A stretch of DNA of 64,000 nucleotides from Mycobacterium sp. 1100029.7 (GTDB lineage Bacteria > Actinomycetota > Actinomycetes > Mycobacteriales > Mycobacteriaceae): NCBI RefSeq assembly GCF_001665235.1, contig NZ_LZSC01000005.1:186001-250000 (forward strand), given 5' to 3'. The notes under the pieces are model-generated. The model had not been told where the DNA came from. It did no database searches and was given only the letters and a program-made list of their open reading frames with translations. This document shows positions 24,565 to 32,715 of this stretch, piece after piece. Numbering within the stretch: the stretch's first letter is position 1; the number at the start of each line of letters is the position of its first letter. The position numbers and the translations under genes are program-made.

Positions 24565-25848
24565 ATGGCGAGCGAGTTCTCCAAGTTGGACTTTTTTCGC
24601 GGCAAAGAGCTCATCGCGGACCCGTACCCGTACTACGAGTCGCTGCGCGAGCAGTGCCCAGTCACCAAGGAAGACCACCACGGGGTCACCATGGTCACCG
24701 GCTGGGAAGAGGCGTGCGCGGTCCTGAACGACGCCGAGACCTGGTCGTCCTGCATCTCGGTGACCGGCCCGTTCCCCGGCTTCCCGGTCAGCCTCGAGGG
24801 CCGGGAAGACAGTGACATCACCGAGCTGATCGAAGAGCACCGCGACGAGCTGCCGTTCAGCGACCAGCTACCCACCCTCGATCCGCCGACCCACACCGAC
24901 CACCGTTCCCTGCTGATGCGGCTGATCACTCCCAAGCGCCTCAAGGAGAACGAGGACGCCATGTGGGCGCTCGCCGACCAGGCACTCGACGACTTCCTGG
25001 CGCCCGGGCGCGGCGAGTGGATCAAGGGTTTCTCCGGCCCGTTCACCCTGCTGGTCATCGCCGACCTGCTGGGCGTCCCGATGGAAGACCGCGACAAGTT
25101 CGTCAAGGGCATCGCCGAGCACGCGGGTGGCGGCATCGGTGGCACCGGCAAGGAATCGCTGTCACATAGCCCGCTCGAATTTCTCTACGGCCTGTTTTCC
25201 GACTACGTCGCGGACCGCCGTCGCGAGCCCCGCGACGACGTGCTGACCGGCCTGGCGACCGCCACTTTTCCCGACGGCTCGACACCGGACGTCGGAGACG
25301 TCGCCCGCGTCGCCGCCAACGTCTTCTCGGCGGGCCAGGAGACTACAGTGCGGCTGCTCGGCGCCGCATTGCAGACACTCGCCGAGCGCCCCGACATCCA
25401 GGCGCAGCTGCGCAAGGACCGCAGCCTGCTGCCCAACTTCATCGAAGAGTCGCTCCGCCACGAGAGTCCCGTCAAAGGCGACTTCCGGATGAACCGCAGA
25501 CCGGTCAACGTCGGTGGCGTCGACCTGCCCACCGGTACCACCGTGATGATCGTGCAGGCCGCAGCCAACCGCGACCCGCGCCGGTTCGAGGACCCCGCCA
25601 CCTTCGACCCGCAACGCAAGAACGCTCGCCAGCACATCTCGTTCGGACGCGGAATTCACAGCTGCCCCGGTGCGCCGCTGGCGCGGGCCGAAACCCGGGT
25701 GGCACTGGAACGGCTGCTGGACCGCACCACCGACATCAGGATCGACGAAAGTGTCCACGGCCCGGCGAATGACCGCCGCTACCAATATGTTCCGACGTAC
25801 ATCCTGCGGGGCCTGACCGAATTGCACTTGGAGTTCACACTGGCATGA
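24565..25848 (+). CDS. cytochrome P450 (427 aa)
   Basis: P450 with I-helix FSAGQETTVRLL near residue 255, K-helix EESLRHESP near residue 293, and haem loop SFGRGIHSCPG with Cys367. It is longer than the two 400-residue P450s here and has an extended N-terminal region before DPYPYYESLREQCP. Its last codons overlap the start of a ferredoxin gene by four bases (ATGA), so the two make a monooxygenase unit. Shine-Dalgarno GGAG precedes the ATG. A two-mismatch copy of the shared operator is just upstream. Confidence 0.94.
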   Translation: MASEFSKLDFFRGKELIADPYPYYESLREQCPVTKEDHHGVTMVTGWEEACAVLNDAETWSSCISVTGPFPGFPVSLEGREDSDITELIEEHRDELPFSDQLPTLDPPTHTDHRSLLMRLITPKRLKENEDAMWALADQALDDFLAPGRGEWIKGFSGPFTLLVIADLLGVPMEDRDKFVKGIAEHAGGGIGGTGKESLSHSPLEFLYGLFSDYVADRRREPRDDVLTGLATATFPDGSTPDVGDVARVAANVFSAGQETTVRLLGAALQTLAERPDIQAQLRKDRSLLPNFIEESLRHESPVKGDFRMNRRPVNVGGVDLPTGTTVMIVQAAANRDPRRFEDPATFDPQRKNARQHISFGRGIHSCPGAPLARAETRVALERLLDRTTDIRIDESVHGPANDRRYQYVPTYILRGLTELHLEFTLA

Positions 25849-26033
25849 AGGTCTGGGTAGACGACCAGCGGTGTCGCGGTCACGGCATGTGCCTCACGCT
25901 GTGCCCCGAGGTGTTCAGCTTGACCGACGACGGTTATGCCGAATCGATAGATTCCGACGTCCCAACAGAATTGGAAGCCGCCACTCAGGAAGCCATCGAG
26001 TGCTGTCCGGAGCAGGCCATCAGCGAGAAGTGA
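25845..26033 (+). CDS. [3Fe-4S]-type ferredoxin (62 aa)
   Basis: Small P450 ferredoxin with CRGHGMC (Cys10, Cys16) and CCPEQA near residue 53. The place of the second cluster Cys of 4Fe ferredoxins is taken by His13, the pattern of mycobacterial P450 redox partners that hold a 3Fe cluster. ATG overlaps the P450 stop. It delivers electrons from a reductase to the P450 before it. Confidence 0.92.
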   Translation: MKVWVDDQRCRGHGMCLTLCPEVFSLTDDGYAESIDSDVPTELEAATQEAIECCPEQAISEK

Positions 26034-26052
26034 ACGAGTAGGGAGTTTTCCA

Positions 26053-26337
26053 ATGCCAAAGGGCTATGTCATCTTGACCGAGGCGATCAAGGATCCCGAG
26101 GGCATGAAGGCTTACGGCAAGGCCGCCGGTTCGGCGATGAGCGGTGCCACCATCCTCGCGGTGGACACCGCTCCCCAGGTCGTCGAGGGCAGCTGGCACG
26201 GCGACCAGACCGTCGTGCTGGAGTTCGCCTCGGTCCAAGCCGCACGCGCCTGGTACGAATCCGAGGGATACCAGCAGGCGGCCAAACTGCGTCAGGCAGC
26301 CGCCGACTGCAACGCGGTCATCCTCTCCGGATTCTGA
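26053..26337 (+). CDS. DUF1330-family protein (94 aa)
   Basis: Ferredoxin-like (dimeric alpha-beta barrel) protein: GYVILTEAIKDPEGMKAYGK at the start and the conserved VVLEFASVQAARAWYESEGY near residues 57-76. Length and motifs match DUF1330, whose function is unknown; relatives of the fold bind small organic molecules. ATG follows AGGGAG by 7 bases. It is third in the P450-ferredoxin transcript and ends 3 bases from the convergent ferredoxin gene. Confidence 0.88.
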   Translation: MPKGYVILTEAIKDPEGMKAYGKAAGSAMSGATILAVDTAPQVVEGSWHGDQTVVLEFASVQAARAWYESEGYQQAAKLRQAAADCNAVILSGF

Positions 26338-26340
26338 TCG

Positions 26341-26541
26341 CTACTCTCCGACGATCGCGATTGCCTGCCGAGGGCACTGGCGGACGGCCTCGAGCACGTC
26401 CGACTCGATCTCCGGGGTGACCTCTTCGGTGTGGACGGTCAGCATGTCGTCGTCCCCGAGTTCGAAGACGTCGGCGTTGATGCCCATGCAGACGCCGTTG
26501 CTCTCACACAGGCCCCAGTCGACTTCGATCTTCTTCGTCAT
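26341..26541 (-). CDS. [3Fe-4S]-type ferredoxin (66 aa)
   Basis: Cluster motifs CESNGVC (Cys12, Cys18) and QCPRQAI near residue 55, with Asn15 at the variable position. It follows the P450 at 26552-27763 by 10 bases on the same strand, so it is probably that enzyme's electron donor. It differs from the ferredoxin at 25845, which has His at this position, so the two P450s likely have dedicated partners. Confidence 0.92.
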   Translation of the reverse strand: MTKKIEVDWGLCESNGVCMGINADVFELGDDDMLTVHTEEVTPEIESDVLEAVRQCPRQAIAIVGE

Positions 26542-26551
26542 CGTGGCCCCC

Positions 26552-27763
26552 TTATCGAAGCACCTTGACGGGCACGCTCTTCCAGCCCGCCACGTTTTGC
26601 ATGTTCACCCGCTTACAACCCGACCAGTCCACCTCGTAGCGCGGCATGAACTCGACCAAGCGCTCTAGCGCGATCCGGCTCTCCAGGCGGGCCAGCGCCG
26701 CGCCGAGGCAGCTGTGAATTCCGTACCCGAGGCCGAGGTGCTGTGCCTCGGTCTGGTCGCGCTCGATGTCGAAGGTGTCGGCGTCGGTGAAGGCCTCTGG
26801 ATCGCGGTTCGCCGCGGCGCCGCACAGGAACACGGGCTTGAACGGCGGAATCACGCCACCGCTGACGTGTGCTTCCTTGAGGGTGTAGCGGACGTTGTAC
26901 TGAACCGGTCCCTCGTAGCGCAGTAGCTCTTCGACCGCGCCCGGAATCTTGTCGGGGTCCTCCTGCAGCTTCTGCCACTGTTCGGGGTGGCGAGCGAAGA
27001 TGACCGCCGCGTTGCCCATCAGTTTGGTGACGGTTTCGGCGCCCGCGCCGCCCAGAAGGGTTGCGAACCCGCAGATTTCGATGTCGTCGAGTTGGCGAAG
27101 CTGTCCGTTTTCACCCGGTATCTCGGCCGCGATCAGCCTGCTGATCATGTCGTCCTGCGGCTCCTGGCGTCGCTCCTGGACCAGGCCGAAGTAGTACATC
27201 GCCGTCTCGATGTTGGCCTGCATGCCGGCTTCGCTGACCTCGATCTGGCCGGGTTCGTGATGCAGGCTGGTGTCGATCCAGTGCCGGACCTGCTGACGGT
27301 ATTCCTCTGGCACACCTGCCATCCGGGTGATGACCTCGACCGGGAACGGACCGGAGAAGTCCTGGACGACATCGAAGCTGTCGGGATCGACAGCGCCCAG
27401 GTACTTGTCGATCACCTCGATGATCGTCTCGCGCTGCGATTGGATGGCCCGCGGGGTGAACGCCTTGTTGAGCAGGCTGCGCATGTGCCGGTGCTCCGGC
27501 GGGTCCATGAAGATGATCGACTTCTGCTCCGGTGAGATGCCTCTGCGCACCATTGCCAGGTCGCAGCCGCGTGCCGAGGAGTACGTCTCGAAGTCTTTGA
27601 ACGCGGCCGCGACGTCTTCGTGGCGCGTCAGCGCGTAGAAGTCCTCTTTCTCGTCGTAGTACAGCGGCGCGTCCTCGCGCATCCGTCGATAGATGTCGAA
27701 CGGGTTGTTGTAGTAGTCCTCGGAGTACGGGTCGAAGATGATCTTCGGCTTGGTCACTGACAT
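26552..27763 (-). CDS. cytochrome P450 (403 aa)
   Basis: P450 with I-helix LLGGAGAETVTKL near residue 240, K-helix EELLRYEGP near residue 285 and haem loop GLGYGIHSCLG with Cys352. Similar to the P450 at 8500-9702 over the N-terminal block (APLYYDEKEDFYALTRHEDV). ATG at 27763 directly abuts GAGGAGG; GTG at 27757 has better spacing and may be the true start. No GAGAAT-type site is visible upstream; instead there is a cluster of TAACG repeats at 27797-27834. Confidence 0.93.
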   Translation of the reverse strand: MSVTKPKIIFDPYSEDYYNNPFDIYRRMREDAPLYYDEKEDFYALTRHEDVAAAFKDFETYSSARGCDLAMVRRGISPEQKSIIFMDPPEHRHMRSLLNKAFTPRAIQSQRETIIEVIDKYLGAVDPDSFDVVQDFSGPFPVEVITRMAGVPEEYRQQVRHWIDTSLHHEPGQIEVSEAGMQANIETAMYYFGLVQERRQEPQDDMISRLIAAEIPGENGQLRQLDDIEICGFATLLGGAGAETVTKLMGNAAVIFARHPEQWQKLQEDPDKIPGAVEELLRYEGPVQYNVRYTLKEAHVSGGVIPPFKPVFLCGAAANRDPEAFTDADTFDIERDQTEAQHLGLGYGIHSCLGAALARLESRIALERLVEFMPRYEVDWSGCKRVNMQNVAGWKSVPVKVLR

Positions 27764-27796
27764 CCTCCTCAGCGGCGAGGGTTAAGGCGGGCTGGA

Positions 27797-27834
27797 ACCG
27801 TTACGATTGAATGCCTGACTGTAACGCTAACGGT
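27797..27834. promoter_or_regulatory. cluster of inverted and direct TAACG repeats
   Basis: ACCGTTA (27797-27803) pairs with TAACGGT (27828-27834), and CGTTAC (27799-27804) with GTAACG (27821-27826). It lies within the 126-base gap upstream of the P450 at 26552-27763 and could be a separate regulator's site. Confidence 0.35.
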
Positions 27835-27889
27835 AGCGCTTTCATGGCGAACCGGAAAGAACCTCGGAAAGAACGGGAGTGGCGTCATG

Positions 27890-28690
27890 TCAAACCTTTC
27901 CGCCGACGCCGAGTACGTCGATGACGTCGTCGAGTACCCCCAGGTCGCTGCCGAGGTCCTCGGCGATGCTGCGAACGACGGCCACGTCCTTGCCGACGAA
28001 CTCTCCGGCCCTCTCGATGAATCCCGCCACCGAGCCTCCTGCCGCCACGATGTCGAGGACTCGGCTGGTGGCGCTGCCGTGCGCCAATGCGCCCAGCACC
28101 GTCGATTCGGCGAGGCCCAGTTGCTCGCCGAGTCGCACCGACTCCGCGAGCAACCCGATATGGCCGGCGAACAGCGCATTGTTGAGCAGCTTCACGCTCT
28201 GACCGGCGCCCCGCGGTCCGACGTGTAGCACCGGATCGCCATAGCAGCCCAGGACCGGCTGCAGCCGTGCCACCGCGGTGTCGGTGCCGCCGACGAACAG
28301 CGTCACCTTGCCCGCCGCGACGTCGTGCGGGCCGCCGCTGACCGGTGCGTCGACGACCTGGACAGTGTCGGTGTGGGCCGCGACGGCCTCGATCGTTTTC
28401 GGGCTGGCCGTGGTGTGCACCACCAGCGTCGAGCCGGGCGCCATCGTGGACAGCAGGGGCCCGTCCAGGCAGATCTCGCGTACCTGGGCGTCGGTGAACA
28501 CGCAGAGGACCACCACGTCGGCCTGCGCGGCGGCGTCGGTTATCTGGTGCACGACGCTGACGCCCGGTTGCTCGACGTCGCGCTGCCCGGCCGGGTCGCG
28601 TACCAGGACCCGCACGCGATGGCCGGCCGCGACTAGACGTGCGACCATCGGGCGGCCCATCCGCCCGGCCCCGACGAAGCCGATGTTCAC
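27890..28690 (-). CDS. beta-hydroxyacid dehydrogenase (HIBADH/6PGD) family oxidoreductase (266 aa)
   Basis: Rossmann protein with GFVGAGRMGRPMVARLVAAG at residues 4-23, the substrate motif DAPVSGGPHDVAAGK near residue 115 and the catalytic Lys segment GQSVKLLNNALF near residue 165. It probably oxidises a 3-hydroxy acid or reduces a semialdehyde with NAD(P). GTG at 28690 overlaps the TGA of its paralogue upstream (GTGA). A much longer frame through 29893 runs into other genes and is not real. Confidence 0.88.
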   Translation of the reverse strand: MNIGFVGAGRMGRPMVARLVAAGHRVRVLVRDPAGQRDVEQPGVSVVHQITDAAAQADVVVLCVFTDAQVREICLDGPLLSTMAPGSTLVVHTTASPKTIEAVAAHTDTVQVVDAPVSGGPHDVAAGKVTLFVGGTDTAVARLQPVLGCYGDPVLHVGPRGAGQSVKLLNNALFAGHIGLLAESVRLGEQLGLAESTVLGALAHGSATSRVLDIVAAGGSVAGFIERAGEFVGKDVAVVRSIAEDLGSDLGVLDDVIDVLGVGGKV

Positions 28691-29502
28691 CGCCGGTGAT
28701 CCATCAGGGCCAGGGCGGCGTCTGCCGCGTCGAGCACCGCGCCGCCGGGAGTGGCCGCCGCCTCGGCGAGGTCGACGATCAGCCGGACGTCCTTCTGCAG
28801 CAGCGTGCCGGCCAGGCCGGCCAGCCGGTCCAGCCCGCCGGTGCCGCCAATGACGTTGAGCGCGAAGCTGTTTCCGCTGCCGCGCGAAACGACCTCGACG
28901 AGCCGTTCTGGAGCGACGCCCAGGGACTGTGCGAGTGAAAGCGCGGTGGCGGCGGTGCCCAGATGGGCGGTGAACAACAGGTTGTTGAGCAACTTCGTGG
29001 TCTGACCGGTGCCCAGTTCGCCGAGATGCACGACCGGATCGCCGTAGGTTTCGAATACCGGGCGGCAGCTCTGGACCGTGTCGGCGTCGCCGCCCACCAT
29101 CACCATCAGCCGACCCTCGGCCGCCGCCGGGCCGCCGCCGCTGACCGGCGCATCGATCACCGAAACGCCCTTCTCCCCGGCGGTTTTCGCAAGCGATTTG
29201 CAGGTGTCGGGGTGAACGGTGCTGTGCACCGCGATCACGCTGCCGGGCATGAGGCCCGCGAGCAACCCGTGGGCGCCGCTGGTGATCTCCTCGATGTCGG
29301 CTTCGCCGACGACGCACAGGCAGACCAGATCGCTGGCCGCGGCGAGTTCGGCCGGTGTCTGCGCGACGGTCGCCGGGGTGTCGGCGAACGGCTCGACCGA
29401 TGCGGGTCGGCGCGCCCACAGTGTGGTCGCAAAACCGCCTTCGATGATCCGCCGTGCCATGGGGCCGCCCTGACTGCCCAAGCCGATGAAGCCGACCCGC
29501 AT
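28687..29502 (-). CDS. beta-hydroxyacid dehydrogenase family oxidoreductase (271 aa)
   Basis: Paralogue of the gene just downstream: GFIGLGSQGGPMARRIIEGG, DAPVSGGGPAAAEGR near residue 120 and GQTTKLLNNLLF near residue 170 with the catalytic Lys. ATG at 29502 overlaps the hydrolase stop (TGATG). Two adjacent family members suggest either a heteromer or two related substrates. A third member is at 42528. Confidence 0.88.
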   Translation of the reverse strand: MRVGFIGLGSQGGPMARRIIEGGFATTLWARRPASVEPFADTPATVAQTPAELAAASDLVCLCVVGEADIEEITSGAHGLLAGLMPGSVIAVHSTVHPDTCKSLAKTAGEKGVSVIDAPVSGGGPAAAEGRLMVMVGGDADTVQSCRPVFETYGDPVVHLGELGTGQTTKLLNNLLFTAHLGTAATALSLAQSLGVAPERLVEVVSRGSGNSFALNVIGGTGGLDRLAGLAGTLLQKDVRLIVDLAEAAATPGGAVLDAADAALALMDHRR

Positions 29503-30398
29503 CAGCCGGCCTCGACTTCCGCTTGGGTCCGCGGCTTCCGGCCGGCGACGCACTCGTCGACGAACGACAGAACTTCCGCGTGATACTGCACGGCGGAGTG
29601 GCCCAGGCTGATGTTGTGCCCCGCCGCTGTCTGTCGGTGCACGGTGAAGCGCGGTACGGCGGAGAACATCGCGGTGATCTCTTCGATCGCCGAATCATCG
29701 GTCTGCCAGACCTTTTCGTGCTCGGCGATGCTGAAGTGCACCGGGACCCGCACGCCCGGGGCCAGCGCCGGGAACGTTTGGCGGGCCCAATCCGACACCA
29801 TCTGGTCCTCGTAGGCCGGCGCCGACGGAGACACCGTCGCTCCGCCGAGGACCTCGGGCGGATACAGCTGCTCCGGGCTCCACAGCAGATCACGCATGCC
29901 CGACGGACGGCGTTCGCGGGTCGCGTTTTTCAGTATCTCCTTGGCCGCCGGGTGGTAGTGCCGACCGGTGCCGGCCAGTTCGATGCCGAGCAGGTCGGCG
30001 CCACGCTCGTCGGCAGCCATCCGCAACGTCAGTTCGCAGCCACCGGAGTGTCCCCACACGAACAGGCCCGCACCGCGCGGCTTCTCGCCGAGCACGCGGT
30101 CGACCGCGCCGTAGGCCAAGTCGACTCGTTGTTCTCCGGAAACCATGGCCTCGGGATAGGCGGCCGAGCTGCCGTATCCGGGCCGGTCGAGCGCCACGAC
30201 GGTGAATCCTGCTGCGGCGCCGGTCCGTAACAGTGAATACGACGGGTGGCCCGGGCAGTCGAAATAAAGCGCGGTGGTGCCGCCGCCGTGGATGGCCACG
30301 ATCACGGCCTTCGGTTCGGCGGCGTCGGCGACGATCGCCGACATCGGCACCCCGTCGACGATCACCAGCCGGGGGCGCGGAGTCGGCGCGTTGCTCAC
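29502..30398 (-). CDS. alpha/beta-hydrolase (298 aa)
   Basis: Alpha/beta-hydrolase fold: oxyanion HGGGTTALYF near residue 38, nucleophile elbow WGHSGGCEL near residue 108, and a C-terminal His in AAGHNISLGHSAVQ near residue 265. Likely an esterase, lactonase or thioesterase. GTG at 30398, 7 bases after the upstream gene's stop, replaces the longer frame that overlaps the fusion gene. Downstream genes overlap it by one base. Confidence 0.87.
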   Translation of the reverse strand: MSNAPTPRPRLVIVDGVPMSAIVADAAEPKAVIVAIHGGGTTALYFDCPGHPSYSLLRTGAAAGFTVVALDRPGYGSSAAYPEAMVSGEQRVDLAYGAVDRVLGEKPRGAGLFVWGHSGGCELTLRMAADERGADLLGIELAGTGRHYHPAAKEILKNATRERRPSGMRDLLWSPEQLYPPEVLGGATVSPSAPAYEDQMVSDWARQTFPALAPGVRVPVHFSIAEHEKVWQTDDSAIEEITAMFSAVPRFTVHRQTAAGHNISLGHSAVQYHAEVLSFVDECVAGRKPRTQAEVEAG

Positions 30399-30405
30399 GC
30401 TCGCC

Positions 30406-32070
30406 TCATTCCGAGGCCCGCAGTAGCAGCACGCCGCTGGGAGTGAGGCCGCCGCTGCTGACCACGCCGACACGGGCGCCGGCGACCTGGCGGTCGCCCG
30501 CTTCGCCACGCAGCTGCGTGATGGCCTCGTGCATCAGTCCCATGCCGTGGGTGCGCCCGTGCGAGAGTTGGCCGCCGTGGGTGTTGAGCGGGAGCAGCCC
30601 GTCGCGCGCAATGTTCTTGCCGCCGTCCAGAAACTCCTTGGCTTCCCCGATCCCGCAGAAACCCAACGCCTCGATCCAGGACAGGCAGTTGAAGGAAAAT
30701 CCGTCGTACAACTCGGCCACGTCGACATCCGAGGGTTGTAGCGAGGTGCGCGTCCACACGTGCGCGGCCTGGCCCAGCACCTGGGGCTCGTGGGTCAGCG
30801 TGCTTTGATCCCAGTCGAGTCGCTCGACGATCTGGGTGCCGACGGCCTCCACCAGCACCGGCGGCTTGGCCAGATCGCGAGCGGCATCGACGGCGGAGAC
30901 GATCACGGCGATCGCGCCGTCGCAGGGGACGTCGCAGTCGTAGAGGCCGAACGGCGTGGTGATGGGCCGGGCGTTGAGGTAGTCATCCATCGTCATCGGG
31001 TCGCGGTAGATGGCTGTCGGGTTGAGTTCGGCATTGGCGCGCTGGTTCAATGCGATCCAGCCCAGCGTTTCCTTCGTGGTGCCGTACCGCTGGAAGTGGC
31101 GCTGCGCGTTCATCGCCAGGGTGTGCGCCGCAGACGTCGCCCCAAAGGGCATCTGCCAGCCCGACATTCGGCCCGCCGAACCATGCGCCGGTGTGATCTT
31201 GCCCTGCTTCATCAGCTCGCCGTGGGTGGCTTCCCACAGCGTGCGGAAACACAGCACGTGTCGCGCCAGGCCGCAGGCCACCGCCTGCATCGCGGCGATC
31301 ACCGATCCGCCGGGGCCGAACGTCTCCATTGCGCCGTTGTGCCATGTCGGCCGGATGCCCAGCGCGGCTTCGAGAGCGGTGACACCGCCTTCGCCGAACC
31401 CGCCGACATTGATCGCGCCGGGATAGGTGGACAGGCCGTCGATGTCGGCGAATGTCAGGCCGGCGTCCGCGATGGCCGCCTCGCACGCCTGCACCGTCAA
31501 CGACAGCGGCAGTGCCATCAGCCGGCGCCCGATCGGCGACATGCCGATACCGGTCAGCGCGACCTTGTCTTCGAACTTCTCGGTGGTGAGCATGGGCCGG
31601 ACGTATTCGCCGAAGCGCTCAGGGGCGATCTCGTCATGGGGCAACTCACCGGGTCCGGCGTCCGCGAGCGGGCGGAACAGCGGAAACCACACGTCCTCGA
31701 TGTGCTCGAAAACGACCTCGACCTGTTGGCCGAGTTCAAGTTGGTCGAACTCGCACTCGATGATGTTGGTGGTCAACCGAACCCGCGGGTCTTCGGCGAT
31801 AGCCACCTGCGCGATTACGTAGGGCGCCGCCAGGCCGGGCAGGCTGAATCGCTCGTTGACCGTGAATCCCGCGAGCGTGGCCGTGCCGGAAACCGCGCGC
31901 ACGCCGACATCTTGTGAGCGGCAATAACGGCATACCGGTGCCGGCGGGTGGATCAGGGACTCGCAGGCCCTACATTCCTGCAGCCGTAACTTGCCGTCGG
32001 CGCCCGAGCTCCAGAAGAATTCGTTCTCTGCTGTGATCAGGGGCAATGGGCGGCCCGGTGCTGCTGACAC
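30406..32070 (-). CDS. DUF35 (OB-fold/zinc ribbon)-lipid-transfer-protein thiolase fusion (554 aa)
   Basis: Two domains in one chain. Residues about 10-135 are a DUF35 protein with an intact zinc ribbon (Cys33, Cys36, Cys47, Cys50) and an OB fold. Residues about 165-554 are a thiolase-like lipid-transfer protein. The thiolase nucleophilic Cys region is not canonical. The HDCF-type motif reads ELYDGFSFN with Tyr455, and the C-terminal motif is NTHGGQLSHGRTHGMG. Steroid-degrading actinobacteria use separate Ltp2 and DUF35 (ChsH2) proteins as a retro-aldolase on 17-hydroxy side chains, with catalytic Tyr; the fusion here suggests an analogous aldol cleavage. GTG at 32070 follows GGAGG by four bases, preferred to TTG at 32121. 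Operator-like site at 32126. Confidence 0.88.
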   Translation of the reverse strand: MSAAPGRPLPLITAENEFFWSSGADGKLRLQECRACESLIHPPAPVCRYCRSQDVGVRAVSGTATLAGFTVNERFSLPGLAAPYVIAQVAIAEDPRVRLTTNIIECEFDQLELGQQVEVVFEHIEDVWFPLFRPLADAGPGELPHDEIAPERFGEYVRPMLTTEKFEDKVALTGIGMSPIGRRLMALPLSLTVQACEAAIADAGLTFADIDGLSTYPGAINVGGFGEGGVTALEAALGIRPTWHNGAMETFGPGGSVIAAMQAVACGLARHVLCFRTLWEATHGELMKQGKITPAHGSAGRMSGWQMPFGATSAAHTLAMNAQRHFQRYGTTKETLGWIALNQRANAELNPTAIYRDPMTMDDYLNARPITTPFGLYDCDVPCDGAIAVIVSAVDAARDLAKPPVLVEAVGTQIVERLDWDQSTLTHEPQVLGQAAHVWTRTSLQPSDVDVAELYDGFSFNCLSWIEALGFCGIGEAKEFLDGGKNIARDGLLPLNTHGGQLSHGRTHGMGLMHEAITQLRGEAGDRQVAGARVGVVSSGGLTPSGVLLLRASE

Positions 32071-32125
32071 GTCACCTCCGGGTGTTGCACGACCCGAAAA
32101 GTCGGTAGGGCCGTTATGCAAATCG

Positions 32126-32140
32126 GAGAATTACGTTATC
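32126..32140. promoter_or_regulatory. GAGAAT-N3-ATTCTC-like operator, two mismatches
   Basis: GAGAAT-TAC-GTTATC, left half exact. It ends 56 bases upstream of the GTG at 32070 and precedes the four-gene minus-strand operon 32070-27890. Confidence 0.45.
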
Positions 32141-32204
32141 ACTGCCCACAGGCACGATCTAGATGGCGGCGCCCGCCGGTTGCCGGCTCAGCAGCGGCGC
32201 TCGC

Positions 32205-32513
32205 TCAGTACGGCACCCACACGCCGTTGAAGTAGGCGCCCCATTGGTGAAAGCCGACGCTCCACATCGGTGCGTTCGGTGACCACGCCGGCCGTGGCGG
32301 AGGGGGTGGCACATCCGGGCCGGCGAATGGCGGCGCGTACGCCGGCGGAGGCACGTACCACGACGCCACCGCCGGCGGCGGCTTGCACTCGAAGGTCGCC
32401 TCATTAAACGACATGTTCTGATCGCATTCCGCCGAGCCGATACCGGGCATCGCGATCATTGCCGCCGGAACGACCGCGACGACAGCGGTAAGACGACGAA
32501 CAAACCACCTCAT
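32205..32513 (-). CDS. secreted proline-rich small protein (102 aa)
   Basis: Signal peptide (MRWFVRRLTAVVAVVPAAM..., cleavage likely after GSA near residue 27) followed by a two-Cys segment (ECDQN...FECKPPP) and a Pro/Tyr-rich tail (VPPPAYAPP, VPPPPPRP) ending GAYFNGVWVPY. Typical of small exported mycobacterial proteins of unknown role. ATG at 32513 chosen because the signal peptide starts there; the longer frame adds a charged stretch that would hide it. Confidence 0.78.
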   Translation of the reverse strand: MRWFVRRLTAVVAVVPAAMIAMPGIGSAECDQNMSFNEATFECKPPPAVASWYVPPPAYAPPFAGPDVPPPPPRPAWSPNAPMWSVGFHQWGAYFNGVWVPY

Positions 32514-32715
32514 GACTGGCCTCCCTGTTGGACCCGTCCTGGCCTTGGCCGTTTTCAACTTATTCCGTAGATACCCACCGCGACCACGTCGAACACCATT
32601 CGAATTCACGCAACGCCGGGCTCGGCCGTCGCATTCCGGCCTCGACCGGGCGCTATGCTGCCCGGGGGTGTATCAAGTACTTAACATTGGCTTCCCATCA
32701 CGATCGGAGGGCTGG

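Noticed and set aside
27890-29893. 667-codon frame as a single fusion protein
   Set aside because: Only the last 266 codons match a family; the rest is a shifted frame of the paralogue and hydrolase genes, and a GTG with GTGA overlap explains the start.
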